A stretch of DNA of 64,000 nucleotides from Micromonospora cathayae (GCF_028993575.1 NZ_CP118615.1:124001-188000), one strand, 5' to 3'. Positions 40,912 to 49,936 are shown, counted from the stretch's first letter. Notes: generated by a model from the sequence alone, not told the origin. Numbers and translations: made by a program.

Positions 40912-41192
40912 ACGATCAACGCCAGGAAGAACAGCCGGCCCGGGGCCGCGCTCTCGCCCAGGGTGACGATGCCCGCGACCACCACCCCGACCGCGCCGAT
41001 GCCCACCCAGACCGCGTAGGCGGTCCCCATCGGCAGCGACTTCATCGCCCAGGCGAGCAGGAGGAAGCTGAGCACCGCCGTACCGACCGCCAGCATCGAC
41101 GGCCACAGCCTGGTGAAGCCCTCGGTGTGTTTGAGCGCGCCCGCCCAGACGATCTCCAGCAGCCCCGCCAGGACGAGGACGAACCAACCCAT
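40875..41192 (-). CDS. sugE: SMR-family exporter, Gdx/SugE type
   Basis: A 105-residue protein with four transmembrane helices. Glu13 in [21 protein letters not shown] is the conserved proton/substrate carboxylate, and WAGALK is the Gdx-type signature that separates guanidinium exporters from EmrE-like drug pumps. Functional as an antiparallel dimer in related proteins. ATG at 41192 has GGAGGAG seven bases upstream. A long structured leader lies just before it (41214-41276). It follows an SDR gene on the same strand. Confidence 0.88.
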   Translation of the reverse strand: MGWFVLVLAGLLEIVWAGALKHTEGFTRLWPSMLAVGTAVLSFLLLAWAMKSLPMGTAYAVWVGIGAVGVVVAGIVTLGESAAPGRLFFLALIVAGIIGLRLVGD

Positions 41193-41213
41193 GCGTGTTC
41201 TCCTCCAGGAAGG

Positions 41214-41276
41214 CCCGGCCGGCGTCGCCCCCCGTAGGACCCGGGACCCCGGTCCTGTCGTACGACGCCGGCCGGG
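41214..41276 (-). promoter_or_regulatory. Long structured leader before sugE
   Basis: A perfect 14-bp stem (CCCGGCCGGCGTCG 41214-41227 with 41263-41276) encloses a second perfect 6-bp stem (AGGACC 41236-41241 with GGTCCT 41251-41256). It sits 21 bases before the sugE ATG and 49 bases after the SDR stop. It could be an attenuator or riboswitch-like leader, or the SDR terminator. It does not show the guanidine-I core sequences I know. Confidence 0.55.
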
Positions 41277-41325
41277 CGGCTGGCTCCCGTACCGCCCGGC
41301 CGGGGCGGCGGGTGACGGGTGACGG

Positions 41326-42078
41326 TCAGGCCGCGAAGCCACCGTCGACCGAGATGGCGGTACCGGTGACGTACCGGCCGCCCTCCCCGGCCAGGTGGCT
41401 GACGGTCGCCGCGATGTCGGCCGTCGAGGCGTACGCGCCCAGCGCGATGAAGGTCCGCTCGTGGTTAGCGCCCGCGCCGTCGGCGGGGTTCATGTCGGTG
41501 TCGGTGGAGCCCGGATGCACCACGGTCGCCGTGATGCCCCGCGGACCCAGGTCGCGCGCCAGCCCCCGGGTCATCCCGACCAGCGCGCTCTTGGTCATCG
41601 CGTAGAGGCTGACCCCCGGGTAGGGCACCCGCTCGGCGAAGCAACTGCCGATGCTGATCACCCGGCCGCCCCGGCCCATGTGCCGGACCGCGGCCTGGGT
41701 GGCGAGGTACACCCCCCGCACGTGCACGGCCAGGGTGCGGTCCAGTTCCTCGACGGTGACCTCGTCGATCGGGCCGTACGGGAAGACACCGGCGTTGTTG
41801 ACCAGGATGTCCAGGCGACCCAGCTCGGTGACCGTCCGCTCGACCGCGGCGACGATCGCGGTCGCGTCGCCGCTGTCGGCCGCGACGGCCAGCCCGCGCC
41901 GCCCGGCTCCCGCGATCTCCGCGACCACGCCCTTGGCCTTCTCCCCGGCGTCGAGGTAGGTGATCGCGACGTCGGCGCCGTCGCGGGCGAGCCGGAGCGC
42001 GACGGCTGCCCCGATCCCCCGGCTGCCGCCGGTCACCAGCGCCACCCTGCCCGCGAGTCCCGCCACGGCCGCCCCCAT
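41326..42078 (-). CDS. SDR-family oxidoreductase
   Basis: Classical short-chain dehydrogenase of 250 residues: [13 protein letters not shown] for cofactor binding, [13 protein letters not shown], the catalytic Ser in SIGSC and Tyr-Lys in YAMTKSA, and C-terminal [18 protein letters not shown] use is suggested by the Arg in GGSRGIG. The substrate is unknown. ATG at 42078 is chosen; a GTG six codons upstream is also in frame and lies inside the palindromic operator, so the ATG is more likely. Confidence 0.88.
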   Translation of the reverse strand: MGAAVAGLAGRVALVTGGSRGIGAAVALRLARDGADVAITYLDAGEKAKGVVAEIAGAGRRGLAVAADSGDATAIVAAVERTVTELGRLDILVNNAGVFPYGPIDEVTVEELDRTLAVHVRGVYLATQAAVRHMGRGGRVISIGSCFAERVPYPGVSLYAMTKSALVGMTRGLARDLGPRGITATVVHPGSTDTDMNPADGAGANHERTFIALGAYASTADIAATVSHLAGEGGRYVTGTAISVDGGFAA

Positions 42079-42081
42079 TTC

Positions 42082-42097
42082 TGTATCGATCGACACA
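42082..42097. promoter_or_regulatory. Palindromic operator before the SDR gene
   Basis: TGTATCGATCGACACA is a 16-bp palindrome with one mismatched pair, directly upstream of the SDR start and in an AT-rich patch. Size and symmetry fit a TetR/MarR-type dimer. The regulator is not identified. Confidence 0.6.
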
Positions 42098-42149
42098 ATA
42101 ATGGAGCGTAGCGTCTCGGCCGCCCCGGCGGAAGCATCGACGGGCGGTT

Positions 42150-42310
42150 GTCCAGCAACATGACGACGCCGCGCGGAGGCATGACGGGCCACCGTGCGGC
42201 AGCATCGCGGGCCGCCGCGCGGAGGCACGACGGCCACCACGGCACCATGACGGCCAACGTCCGCCGGCATGACGGCCACCGCCCAGCGGCATGACGGCCA
42301 CCGCCGGGTG
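42150..42310. repeat. Imperfect minisatellite upstream of the SDR gene
   Basis: About seven degenerate units of 20 to 24 bases built around GGCATGACGGCCACCG. The last two (from about 42265) are nearly identical. The 321-base gap 42079-42399 holds this and the operator but no gene. On the minus strand the units give Ala/Val/Met-rich frames with no ribosome site. Confidence 0.7.
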
Positions 42311-42399
42311 GGCACGGTTCGAACCGGGGAGGACACCAGCCGGTACCGGAGCGGACCGGCGACCCGGCCGTCGCGCACCCACCGGGCCGCGCCGGCGGT

Positions 42400-43383
42400 T
42401 CACCCGTCGGCGGCGGCTCCCGCCGACCCGGCGCGACGGGCGCGGGCCCGGCGTTTCCCCTCGTGCATGGCCGCCACCCGGGCCACCGGGATGGTGTGCC
42501 CCTCGGCGACCAGGTCGGCCGGGAGGCGCTGCGGCGCGGGCATCCGCCCCGCCCACGGGTCCCCGCCGGCGAGCAACGCCGGCACGGTACGGATGGTGAA
42601 ATCGGCTGGCGTGACGTCGGCCAGGTCGGCCCAGTCCACCGGGAACGACACCGGCACCCCGGGGCGCAGCCTCGGGCTGTACGCGGCGACCACGGTGGCC
42701 CCGCCGGCCCGGGTGGAGTCGACGAACACCCGGCCGCCCCGGTCCTCCCGGATGAAGGCGGTGGTGGCGAGCGCCGGGTCCGTCCGGGCGGCGCGGGCGG
42801 CGAGCGCCCGGGTGGCGGCGGCGCAGTCCGCCGCGTCGGTGTCCGCCGCGACCGGCACGAAGACGTGTACGCCCTTGGCTCCGCTGGTCTTGACCGCACC
42901 GGCCAGCCCGGCGTCGGCCAGCGCCTGCCGGACCAGTTCGGCGGCGGCCACCACCAGCCCGAAGTTCTCCCCCTCGGGCGGGTCCAGGTCGAGCACCAGG
43001 TGGGTGGGACGGTCCGGGGCGTCGACCGTGGTGAGCGTGGGGTGGTACTCCACCGACCGCTGGTTGGCGAACCAGAGCAGCGTCCGGCGGTCGTCGCAGA
43101 GGGCGTACGCGATCCGTCGGTGGGACGCCTCGGCCCAGACCTCGGTGCGGCGTACCCAGTCCGGGGTGTACCGGGGCAGGTTCTTCTGCATGAAGGCCGG
43201 CTGGCCGGGGCGGACCCGGACCACCGAGAGCGGCCGGCCGCGCAGCGCCGGCAGCAGTTGCTCCCGGACGGCGTCCAGGTAGTCGACCAGGTCCCGCTTG
43301 GTCGCGTCAGTGCCGTCGGAGAGCGGCTGGTCGAGGTTGGTCAGCGGGACCCCGTCCCGGATGTCCTCCGCACCGCTCACCAC
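42400..43383 (-). CDS. Stand-alone LigD-type polymerase/primase domain
   Basis: A 327-residue member of the archaeo-eukaryotic primase family used in bacterial non-homologous end joining. Visible motifs are HLVLDLDPPEGENF (metal-binding Asp pair), KTSGAKGVHVFVP (SGxKGxHV) and FPVDWADL. In M. tuberculosis this domain is fused to nuclease and ligase domains in LigD. Here it is alone, and no Ku, ligase or nuclease gene is in the window. It would add NTPs to ends or fill gaps. Start ATG at 43383. Confidence 0.9.
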   Translation of the reverse strand: MVSGAEDIRDGVPLTNLDQPLSDGTDATKRDLVDYLDAVREQLLPALRGRPLSVVRVRPGQPAFMQKNLPRYTPDWVRRTEVWAEASHRRIAYALCDDRRTLLWFANQRSVEYHPTLTTVDAPDRPTHLVLDLDPPEGENFGLVVAAAELVRQALADAGLAGAVKTSGAKGVHVFVPVAADTDAADCAAATRALAARAARTDPALATTAFIREDRGGRVFVDSTRAGGATVVAAYSPRLRPGVPVSFPVDWADLADVTPADFTIRTVPALLAGGDPWAGRMPAPQRLPADLVAEGHTIPVARVAAMHEGKRRARARRAGSAGAAADG

Positions 43384-43591
43384 CCCACCCTGCCCGCCCC
43401 GTCGACGCCGGGCAACCCGACACGCGCCGCGCCCCGCCGGGCACCGACACAGCCGCAGCGGCCACCGGACCCGGCCGGCGGGCCCCGCCAGGCACGGGCC
43501 CGCCGGTCACATGCCCCACCAGGCACGGGGCGCGCCGGTCACGGGCCCCGCCGGTCACGGGCCCCGCCCCACTGTGGCGGACGCCACGAAT

Positions 43592-43626
43592 CTGACCGAT
43601 CGGTCAGGCCCTGACCGATCGGTCAG
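43592..43626. promoter_or_regulatory. Two tandem perfect TetR operators
   Basis: CTGACCGATCGGTCAG occurs at 43592-43607 and again at 43611-43626, both perfect 16-bp palindromes with centres 19 bases apart, 30 bases before the TetR start. The 130 bases further left (43480-43570) are a run of CGCCGGTCACGGGCCCCGC-like repeats with no gene. Confidence 0.88.
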
Positions 43627-43655
43627 GCATGCTGGTGGGCAAGGAGGTGGCCGGC

Positions 43656-44201
43656 ATGGCCCGGGTGGTACCGGAGACACACGACGAGATCCTCGCCGCG
43701 GCGGCACGGCGGTTCGCCGCGACCGGATACAAGGGCACCTCGTTGCAGGACATCGCCCGCGAGGTCGGGGTGTCCAAGGCGACCGTGCTGTACCACTTCG
43801 CCAGCAAGGAGGCCCTGCTCAGCGAGTTGATGGCCCCGGCGCTCGCCGACCTGCTGGAGCTGGACGACCGGCTCACCGGGCTGGTCGGCGCGGCAGCCCA
43901 GCAGACCGCCGCCGAGGGTTTCGTCGACCTGGCGGTACGCCACCGCCGCAAGATCGCGTTGCTGCGCGGTGAGTTCGCCGCGCTGCTCCAGCAGCCGGCC
44001 TTCGCCCACGTCCAGCAGATCTCCGAGCGGCTCATCGCGGCGTTCGCCGGCCACTCGACCGACCACGAGGCCCGGGTGGTGGCGCTGGTCCTGCTCGCCG
44101 GGATCGCGGAGACCTGCGGGGAGTTCGGTGACCTCACCGACGACGACCTGCGGGCCGCCCTGCTCGGTCTGGTCCGGCGGGCGCTGCCACCACCCGGGTG
44201 A
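43656..44201 (+). CDS. TetR-family repressor of the MMPL transporter
   Basis: A 181-residue regulator. The N-terminal HTH reads ILAAAARRFAATGYKGTSLQ and VGVSKATVLYHFASKEALL, a standard TetR form; the rest is a short helical ligand domain. ATG at 43656 has AAGGAGG eight bases upstream, better than the start nine codons earlier. The two perfect palindromes just upstream are its likely operators, giving autoregulation and control of the MMPL gene 60 bases downstream. Confidence 0.9.
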   Translation: MARVVPETHDEILAAAARRFAATGYKGTSLQDIAREVGVSKATVLYHFASKEALLSELMAPALADLLELDDRLTGLVGAAAQQTAAEGFVDLAVRHRRKIALLRGEFAALLQQPAFAHVQQISERLIAAFAGHSTDHEARVVALVLLAGIAETCGEFGDLTDDDLRAALLGLVRRALPPPG

Positions 44202-44261
44202 CCACCACCACCGTCCCGTACCGCGCACGACCTCATCCCACGACCTAGGACAAGGACAACG

Positions 44262-46598
44262 ATGGCGACCCTGTTGTACCGGCTCGGCCGGGGTTCGATG
44301 CGCCGACGGCGACTCGTCGTCGCGCTCTGGCTCGTCCTGCTCGTCGGGCTCGGCCTGAGCGCCGCGTTCTTCCGCGGCCCGACCTCGAGCGACTTCACCA
44401 TGCGCGGCACCGAGTCGCAGGAGGCGCTCGACCTGCTGGCGAAGGAGTTCCCGGCGGCCAGCGGGGCCACCGGCACCATCGCGGTCAAGGCACCCGCCGA
44501 CGGCCAGTTGGGCACCCCGCAGGGGCAGGCCGTCGTCCGGGAACTCGTGCAGGAGGCCGGCAGCGTGCCCGGCGTGGTCGGTGCCGTCGACCCGTTCCAG
44601 GTCGGCGCGGTCTCCCCGAACGGCCGGTACGCGCTGGTCCAGGTGCAGTTCTCCGGCGGCGCGGACGAGGTCACCGACGAGCAGCGTGAGGCGTACGCGG
44701 AGGTCGGCGCGCGGGCCGAGAGCCAGGGCTGGCAGGTCGCCCCCGGCGGTGAGGTGCTCAACGCCGAACCGGAGGTCGGCTCCACCGAGGCGATCGGTGT
44801 CCTGGTCGCCCTGGTCGTGCTGGTGGTCACCTTCGGCTCGCTGGTCGCGGCGGGGATGACCATGCTCAACGCGCTGATCGGCGTGGGCGCGGGCATGGCC
44901 GGGCTGTTCGCGCTCAGCGGCGTGATCGACCTGACCAGCACCGCTCCTATCCTGGCGCTGATGCTCGGCCTGGCGGTCGGCATCGACTACTCGCTCTTCA
45001 TCACCTCCCGGTACCGGCAGAACCTGCTGACCGGGCTCTCTCCGGACGAGGCGGTCGGCCGGGCCGTCGGGACCGCCGGCTCGGCCGTGGTGTTCGCCGG
45101 TGCCACCGTGGTCATCGCCCTGGCCGGGCTCGCGGTGGTCAACATCCCGTTCCTGACCGTGATGGGCCTGGCCGCCGCCGGTACGGTCACCGTGGCGGTG
45201 CTGGTCGCGATCACGCTCCAGCCGGCGCTGCTCGGCTTCGCCGGCCGTCGGGTGCTCCCCCGCAAGCTGCGGGACGCCGTGCCGGCCGCCGACGCCGCCC
45301 CGGCCCCGGCGGACACGCGGGTCGCGGACACCACCCCGGCCACCGGCGACGCACCGGCCGGCACCGGCCCCGCCTCCTCGACCGTCGGAGCGGCCGGGAC
45401 CGCCGGGTCGGCAGCCGCAGGCACCGCCGGGTCAGCCGGCGGGACCGCCGGGTCGGCAGCCGCCGCCGAGGCGGCCGAGGACCGCTCCGGGTTCGGTTTC
45501 CGCTGGGCCCGCTGGGTCACCCGGTTCCGTATCCCGGTCATCCTGGCCGGCCTGCTCGGGCTGGGCCTGCTCGCTATCCCGACCACCGACATGCGACTGG
45601 CCCTGCCCGACCCGAGCACCGCGCCGGTCGGCACCCCGGCCCGCACCTCCAGCGACCTGATCAAGGAGGGCTTCGGGCCCGGCTTCACCGGTCGGCTCGC
45701 GGTGGTGGTCTCCGGGGACTCCGCGCAGCAGACCCAGGCCGCGCTCCCGCAGGTCGTGCAGCGGGTGCAGGGCACCGACGGCGTCCTCGCCGTGGCCCCG
45801 CCGCAGGTCAGCCCGGACGGCCGGACCGCGCTGCTCGGCGTGATCCCGGAGGCCGGCCCGACCGACGAGGCCACCGAGACCGCCGTGCACGACATCCGGC
45901 GGGCGGTCGACGGGATCGACGGGGTGGAGGTACGGCTCACCGGGGTCACCGCGATCGGCATCGACGTGTCGGAGAAGCTCGCCGACGCGCTGCCGGTCTA
46001 CCTGCTGCTCGTCGTCGGTCTCTCGGTGCTGCTGCTGATGCTGGTGTTCCGGTCGATCCTGGTGCCGGTCAAGGCGGCGCTGGGCTTCCTGCTGACCGTC
46101 GCGGCGACCTTCGGCATCACCGTCGCGGTCTTCCAGCAGGGCAACCTCGCCGACCTGGTCGGGCTGGACACCCCCGGCCCGCTGATCAGTTTCCTGCCGA
46201 TCCTGCTCATCGGCATCCTGTTCGGCCTGGCCATGGACTACGAGGTCTTCCTGGTCTCCCGGATGCGGGAGGACTTCGTGCACGGCGACACCGCCGCCCA
46301 GGCCACCATCAACGGGATGGGGCACGGCGCGCGGGTGGTCACCGCCGCCGCCCTGATCATGATCTCGGTCTTCGGCGGGTTCGTCTTCCTGGACGACCCG
46401 GTGATCAAGTCGATGGGCTTCGCGCTGGCCATCGGCGTCGCCATCGACGCGTTCGTGGTCCGGATGACCATCGTCCCGGCGGTGATGTCGCTGCTCGGCG
46501 ACCGGGCCTGGTGGCTGCCCCGCTGGTTGCAGCGGGCCCTGCCGAACGTCGACATCGAGGGCGAGGGGCTGCGCGCCCACCTGCGTACCGACACGTGA
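44262..46598 (+). CDS. MMPL-family RND transporter
   Basis: A 778-residue transporter with 12 predicted helices in two halves. The halves repeat LALMLGLAVGIDYSLFITSRYR and ILLIGILFGLAMDYEVFLVSRMRED, the MMPL motifs with the GxxxDY proton-relay Asp-Tyr pair. They are joined by an Ala/Thr/Gly-rich cytoplasmic linker with repeated GTAGSAA units (about residues 345-410). Such proteins export lipids, pigments or antibiotics. AAGGA precedes the ATG. It is probably in one transcript with the TetR gene. Confidence 0.92.
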   Translation: MATLLYRLGRGSMRRRRLVVALWLVLLVGLGLSAAFFRGPTSSDFTMRGTESQEALDLLAKEFPAASGATGTIAVKAPADGQLGTPQGQAVVRELVQEAGSVPGVVGAVDPFQVGAVSPNGRYALVQVQFSGGADEVTDEQREAYAEVGARAESQGWQVAPGGEVLNAEPEVGSTEAIGVLVALVVLVVTFGSLVAAGMTMLNALIGVGAGMAGLFALSGVIDLTSTAPILALMLGLAVGIDYSLFITSRYRQNLLTGLSPDEAVGRAVGTAGSAVVFAGATVVIALAGLAVVNIPFLTVMGLAAAGTVTVAVLVAITLQPALLGFAGRRVLPRKLRDAVPAADAAPAPADTRVADTTPATGDAPAGTGPASSTVGAAGTAGSAAAGTAGSAGGTAGSAAAAEAAEDRSGFGFRWARWVTRFRIPVILAGLLGLGLLAIPTTDMRLALPDPSTAPVGTPARTSSDLIKEGFGPGFTGRLAVVVSGDSAQQTQAALPQVVQRVQGTDGVLAVAPPQVSPDGRTALLGVIPEAGPTDEATETAVHDIRRAVDGIDGVEVRLTGVTAIGIDVSEKLADALPVYLLLVVGLSVLLLMLVFRSILVPVKAALGFLLTVAATFGITVAVFQQGNLADLVGLDTPGPLISFLPILLIGILFGLAMDYEVFLVSRMREDFVHGDTAAQATINGMGHGARVVTAAALIMISVFGGFVFLDDPVIKSMGFALAIGVAIDAFVVRMTIVPAVMSLLGDRAWWLPRWLQRALPNVDIEGEGLRAHLRTDT

Positions 46599-46605
46599 AC
46601 CGGCC

Positions 46606-46644
46606 GGGGGTCCTCCTGACGTCCGCATCCGCGGGAGGGCCCCC
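46606..46644. terminator. Hairpin between the MMPL and esterase-family genes
   Basis: An 11-bp stem (46606-46616 with 46634-46644, GGGGGTCCTCC against GGAGGGCCCCC, one wobble pair) lies 8 bases past the MMPL stop, in the gap between two convergent genes. Confidence 0.6.
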
Positions 46645-46710
46645 ACGTCCGGTCACCAGGCCGGAGGCGGGCCGATCCCCCGGGCCGGTGGGCGGGCCGG
46701 TCCCCGGCTC

Positions 46711-47967
46711 TCACATGCCGGCCGGGTACGTCTCCAGTTCGCCCGGCGTGGCCAGCGCCGGCAGCGGATGCAGGGCGGTGGTCTCGTCACACCAGACGAA
46801 ACCGTCGTACCGCTCCCCCAGCCGGGTCGGCACGTAGTTGGCCTGCCGTTCCAGCCCGGGGTCGTAGACCACCCCGATCGCCCGGTGGTCGAGGGTGCCG
46901 GTGACCCAGCCCGGCTGGTCCGCGCCCCCGAAGACCAGTACCGCCCGTTCGGGCATCAGCTCGTGCAGCCGGTCCTCCAGCGAGCCCGGCCGGGCCGGCG
47001 GCGCGGTCATCGCCTCTGCCGGGGACCCCCAGCGCGGGGCGGCGACCAGCCCGCCCCGGTAGCTGCCGAACCCGACCAGCAGCACCGCCCGCTCGCCGTG
47101 CCGTTCCCGCGCCAACTGCCCGATGTTGACCAGCCCGGCCCCGGCCATGTCGGTGGCCCGGGCGTCACCGACGTGGGTGTTGTGCGCCCAGACCACCCCC
47201 CGCGACTGCGGGCCGTACCGGTCCAGGAGCCGGTCCAGGGTGTCGGCCATGTGGGTGTCCCGTACGTTCCAGGAGTCGTCCCCGCCGGCCACCATGGTCC
47301 GGTAGTACCGTTCCGCGCCGGCCACCACCTCCGCGTTCTGCCAGGCCGAGAAGCGGTCCGCGCCGTCGGAGGCGGCCTGTTGGCGGGTACGCGCCAGCAG
47401 CCGCACCACCTCCTGCTCGCAGCGCGCCGAAACGAACCGGCTGGCCAGCCCGTACTCCTCGGGCCGCTTGCCGTACGGCTCGAAGCACCGGTACGCGTCC
47501 TGCGCGGCCTCCAGCGACGCCGGGTCCTCCTCGCCCAGGTAGTCGAAGATGGCCTGCATCGACTCCCAGAGGCTGTACACGTCGAGGCCGTGGAAGCCGG
47601 CGCGGGCGGTGTCCGGCCGGTCCACGTTCCAGGCGCGCAGCCACCGGCAGAACCGGGCCACCTCCGCGTTCGCCCACATCCAGGTGGGCCAGCGCTCGAA
47701 GCGTTCCAGAGCGGTCAGCGGGTCGGCGCTGCCCCGTGGGGCGGCGGTGACCGAGCGGTGCACCCGGTCGCAGTCCGGCCAGTCCCCCTCCACCGCCACG
47801 AACGAGAACCCGCACTCGGCGATCAGCCGCCGGGTGAGCTGTTCCCGCAGCCGGTAGTAGTCGTAGGTGCCGTGCGTCGCCTCGCCCAGCATGACGATCC
47901 GGGCGTGCCGGGCGCGCTCCAGCAACGGGTCGAAGTCGCTCGGCGCGCCGAGCCGCTGGACCAGCAT
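46711..47967 (-). CDS. Erythromycin esterase family protein
   Basis: A 418-residue protein of the EreA/ChaN-like family: LGEATHGTYDYYRLREQLTRRL (Glu-His pair), FVAVEGDWPDC, AGFHGLDVYSLWES, VVWAHNTHVGDARAT, with the paired His/Glu residues used in metal-free hydrolysis in Ere enzymes. Most family members, however, are of unknown role and do not act on macrolides. The ATG at 47967 is used because longer starts overlap the divergent DUF2795 gene; an ATG at 48039 is possible. Confidence 0.85.
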   Translation of the reverse strand: MLVQRLGAPSDFDPLLERARHARIVMLGEATHGTYDYYRLREQLTRRLIAECGFSFVAVEGDWPDCDRVHRSVTAAPRGSADPLTALERFERWPTWMWANAEVARFCRWLRAWNVDRPDTARAGFHGLDVYSLWESMQAIFDYLGEEDPASLEAAQDAYRCFEPYGKRPEEYGLASRFVSARCEQEVVRLLARTRQQAASDGADRFSAWQNAEVVAGAERYYRTMVAGGDDSWNVRDTHMADTLDRLLDRYGPQSRGVVWAHNTHVGDARATDMAGAGLVNIGQLARERHGERAVLLVGFGSYRGGLVAAPRWGSPAEAMTAPPARPGSLEDRLHELMPERAVLVFGGADQPGWVTGTLDHRAIGVVYDPGLERQANYVPTRLGERYDGFVWCDETTALHPLPALATPGELETYPAGM

Positions 47968-48037
47968 GAACGCGGCTACCCGGCGCGGGCCGCGACAAAC
48001 CGGGTGTGCCACGCCGGGCAGCGGGTAGCCGACGGCC

Positions 48038-48229
48038 ATGACGACCACCGGTACCTGGCTGCGGGAGTATCTGGACGGGCTCGACTACCCGGTGTCCCGG
48101 GAGGACCTGGTCCGGCGGGCCCAGGAGAACGGGGCGAGCACCGAGGTGCTCCAGCTGCTCCGGGCGCTGCCGGCGGAGCAGTTCGGCTCGCCCGCCGAAC
48201 TGGGCGACACCCTGGCCTCCCTGGCCTGA
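48038..48229 (+). CDS. DUF2795 small protein
   Basis: A 63-residue acidic, helical protein: WLREYLDGLDYPVSREDLVRRA and LRALPAEQFGSPAELGDTL are the DUF2795 pattern, common in actinomycetes and often next to stress or redox genes. Function unknown. No strong ribosome site. It faces away from the esterase-family gene. Confidence 0.75.
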   Translation: MTTTGTWLREYLDGLDYPVSREDLVRRAQENGASTEVLQLLRALPAEQFGSPAELGDTLASLA

Positions 48230-48233
48230 CCAG

Positions 48234-48359
48234 CCGGCCGGGCAGGGGACGGCCCGCCCGCCGGAGACTCGGGCCCCGACCGAGACCGGCGGCCCGGCAG
48301 AGGCCGGCGGCCCGGCAGAGGCCGGCGGCCCGGCAGGAGCCGGCCGGGCGGGGGACGGC
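48234..48359. repeat. Short tandem and flanking direct repeats
   Basis: Three 18-base units (GAGGCCGGCGGCCCGGCA-like, at 48282, 48300 and 48318) are flanked by two 20-base direct repeats CCGGCCGGGCRGGGGACGGC (about 48236 and 48340). The right one ends at the stop of the oxidoreductase gene. No gene or clear terminator lies here. Confidence 0.6.
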
Positions 48360-49868
48360 TCAGCTGACCGTCACGGTGACCGTGTGCCAGCCGGTGGCCC
48401 CGTCGGGGAAGGGCGGCCGGCGCTCCTCCGGCTGCACCGCGCCGGTCCGGTCGGTGGCGCGTACCCGCAGGGTGTGCCCGCCCGGCGGGGCGGCCCATTC
48501 GTACCGCCACTGGACCCAGGTGTCGGTGGACGGGACCGGCAGCAGGGTCGCCGGCCGCCACGGGCCACCGTCCACGGAGACCTCCACCGCGGCGATGCCC
48601 CGGTGCTGCGCCCAGGCCACCCCGGCCACCTGCACCCGACCGGCGTCCAGCCGGGCGAACGGGGCCGGCCGGTCGATCCGGGAGGCGGTCTTCACCGGCG
48701 CGCGCCGGGCCCACCCGCGCCGCACCCAGTACGCGTCGAAGTCCGCGAAGGTGGACACCTCCAGTTCGACCAGCCACTTGCACGCGCCGGCGTAGCCGAA
48801 CACGCCCGGGGTGAGCATCCGGACCGGGAAGCCGTGGGTGAACGGCAGTGGTTCGCCGTTCATGCCCACGGCCAGCAGCGCGTCCCGCCCGTCGAGGACG
48901 GTCTCCAGCGGGGTGCCGATGGTCATGCCGTCGGACGACCGGGCCACCAGCTGGTCCGCGCCGGACCGGATGCCGGCCGCCCGCAGCAGCGGGGCGATCG
49001 GTACGCCGAGCCACCGGGCGGTGCCCACGTACGGGCCGCCGACCTCGTTGGAGACGCAGCTGAGGGTGATGTCCCGCTCGACCAGGTCCCGGTCCAGCAG
49101 CTCGTCGAAGGTCAACTCGACCGGCCGGTCCATCAGCCCGTGCAGCCGCAGCCGCCACTGCCGCGGGTCGAGGCGGGGCACGGTGAGCGCGGTGTCCACC
49201 CGGTAGAAGTCGGCGTTGCGGGTGTGGAAGCCGGGGGCGACGCCGGCCGGCAACGGCTTCGCCGGGCTGGTCGGGGCGGGCAGCCGGACCGCCTCGCGGG
49301 TACGGGCCGCGTCGCGCAGGTTCGTCCGGCGTAACGTGCCCACGCCGAGCGCGGCCAGCGCGGTGCCGCCGGCCACCAGGGCGACGTCCCGCAGCAGCAC
49401 CCGCCGGGGGGTGCGCCGCTGCGCGTCGTCCGGTGCCGTTTGAGGATGCCCGACCGACAGCAGCCGGCGCAGCAGGAGGGCGGCGACGGTCGCGCCGGCC
49501 AGCGCCGGCAGGGCGTCGAGCGGGCCGGCGGCCGGGCGGGTGACGGCGGCGACCGCCGCCACCACGCCCAGCACCGCCGCGCCGGCCAGGCCGTACCCGG
49601 CCCGCCGCCGGGCCAGCATCCCGGTGCCGGCGGCCAGCAGCGCCAGCACCAGCACGATGCCGCCCAGCAGCAGCGGCTTGTCGTACGTGCCGAAGGTGCG
49701 GACCGCCCACTCCTTGACCGGGGTCGGGGTGCCGTCGATCACCGTGCCGCCGACCGCGACCAGCGGTGCCGCCTGCGGTCGGGTGGCGGTGGCGAGCAGT
49801 TCGGCCACCGCCACCCCGGCCGTGGCGGCCAGCAACCCGAGGCCGGCGGCGGAGAACTGGGGGCGCAT
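48360..49868 (-). CDS. Membrane-anchored molybdopterin oxidoreductase (sulfite oxidase fold)
   Basis: A 502-residue protein. The N-terminal third has four or five transmembrane helices, then comes a twin-arginine-like stretch (RRTPRRVLLRDVALVAGG). The catalytic domain has the molybdenum-ligand Cys271 in ITLSCVSNEVGGPYVG, GFPVRMLTPGVFGYAGACKWL and the C-terminal dimerisation domain (VAWAQHRGIAAVEVSVDGG). Such proteins sit next to SigK modules in several actinobacteria. It starts 68 bases after the fasciclin gene, with no own SigK-type promoter seen, so the two are probably co-transcribed. Confidence 0.9.
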   Translation of the reverse strand: MRPQFSAAGLGLLAATAGVAVAELLATATRPQAAPLVAVGGTVIDGTPTPVKEWAVRTFGTYDKPLLLGGIVLVLALLAAGTGMLARRRAGYGLAGAAVLGVVAAVAAVTRPAAGPLDALPALAGATVAALLLRRLLSVGHPQTAPDDAQRRTPRRVLLRDVALVAGGTALAALGVGTLRRTNLRDAARTREAVRLPAPTSPAKPLPAGVAPGFHTRNADFYRVDTALTVPRLDPRQWRLRLHGLMDRPVELTFDELLDRDLVERDITLSCVSNEVGGPYVGTARWLGVPIAPLLRAAGIRSGADQLVARSSDGMTIGTPLETVLDGRDALLAVGMNGEPLPFTHGFPVRMLTPGVFGYAGACKWLVELEVSTFADFDAYWVRRGWARRAPVKTASRIDRPAPFARLDAGRVQVAGVAWAQHRGIAAVEVSVDGGPWRPATLLPVPSTDTWVQWRYEWAAPPGGHTLRVRATDRTGAVQPEERRPPFPDGATGWHTVTVTVS

Positions 49869-49936
49869 CGTCGACCTCCGGGGTGGCCCGCCGGGGACGG
49901 CGGGCGGGACGGGGAGTGGGCGGTCCGCAGGTCCGG

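Noticed and set aside
41193..41325. Guanidine-I (ykkC) riboswitch before sugE
   Set aside because: The conserved core sequences are not visible by eye; reported only as a structured leader.
43430..43570. Repeats before the TetR gene as a mobile element end
   Set aside because: Simple GC-rich repeats with no transposase or terminal inverted repeats.
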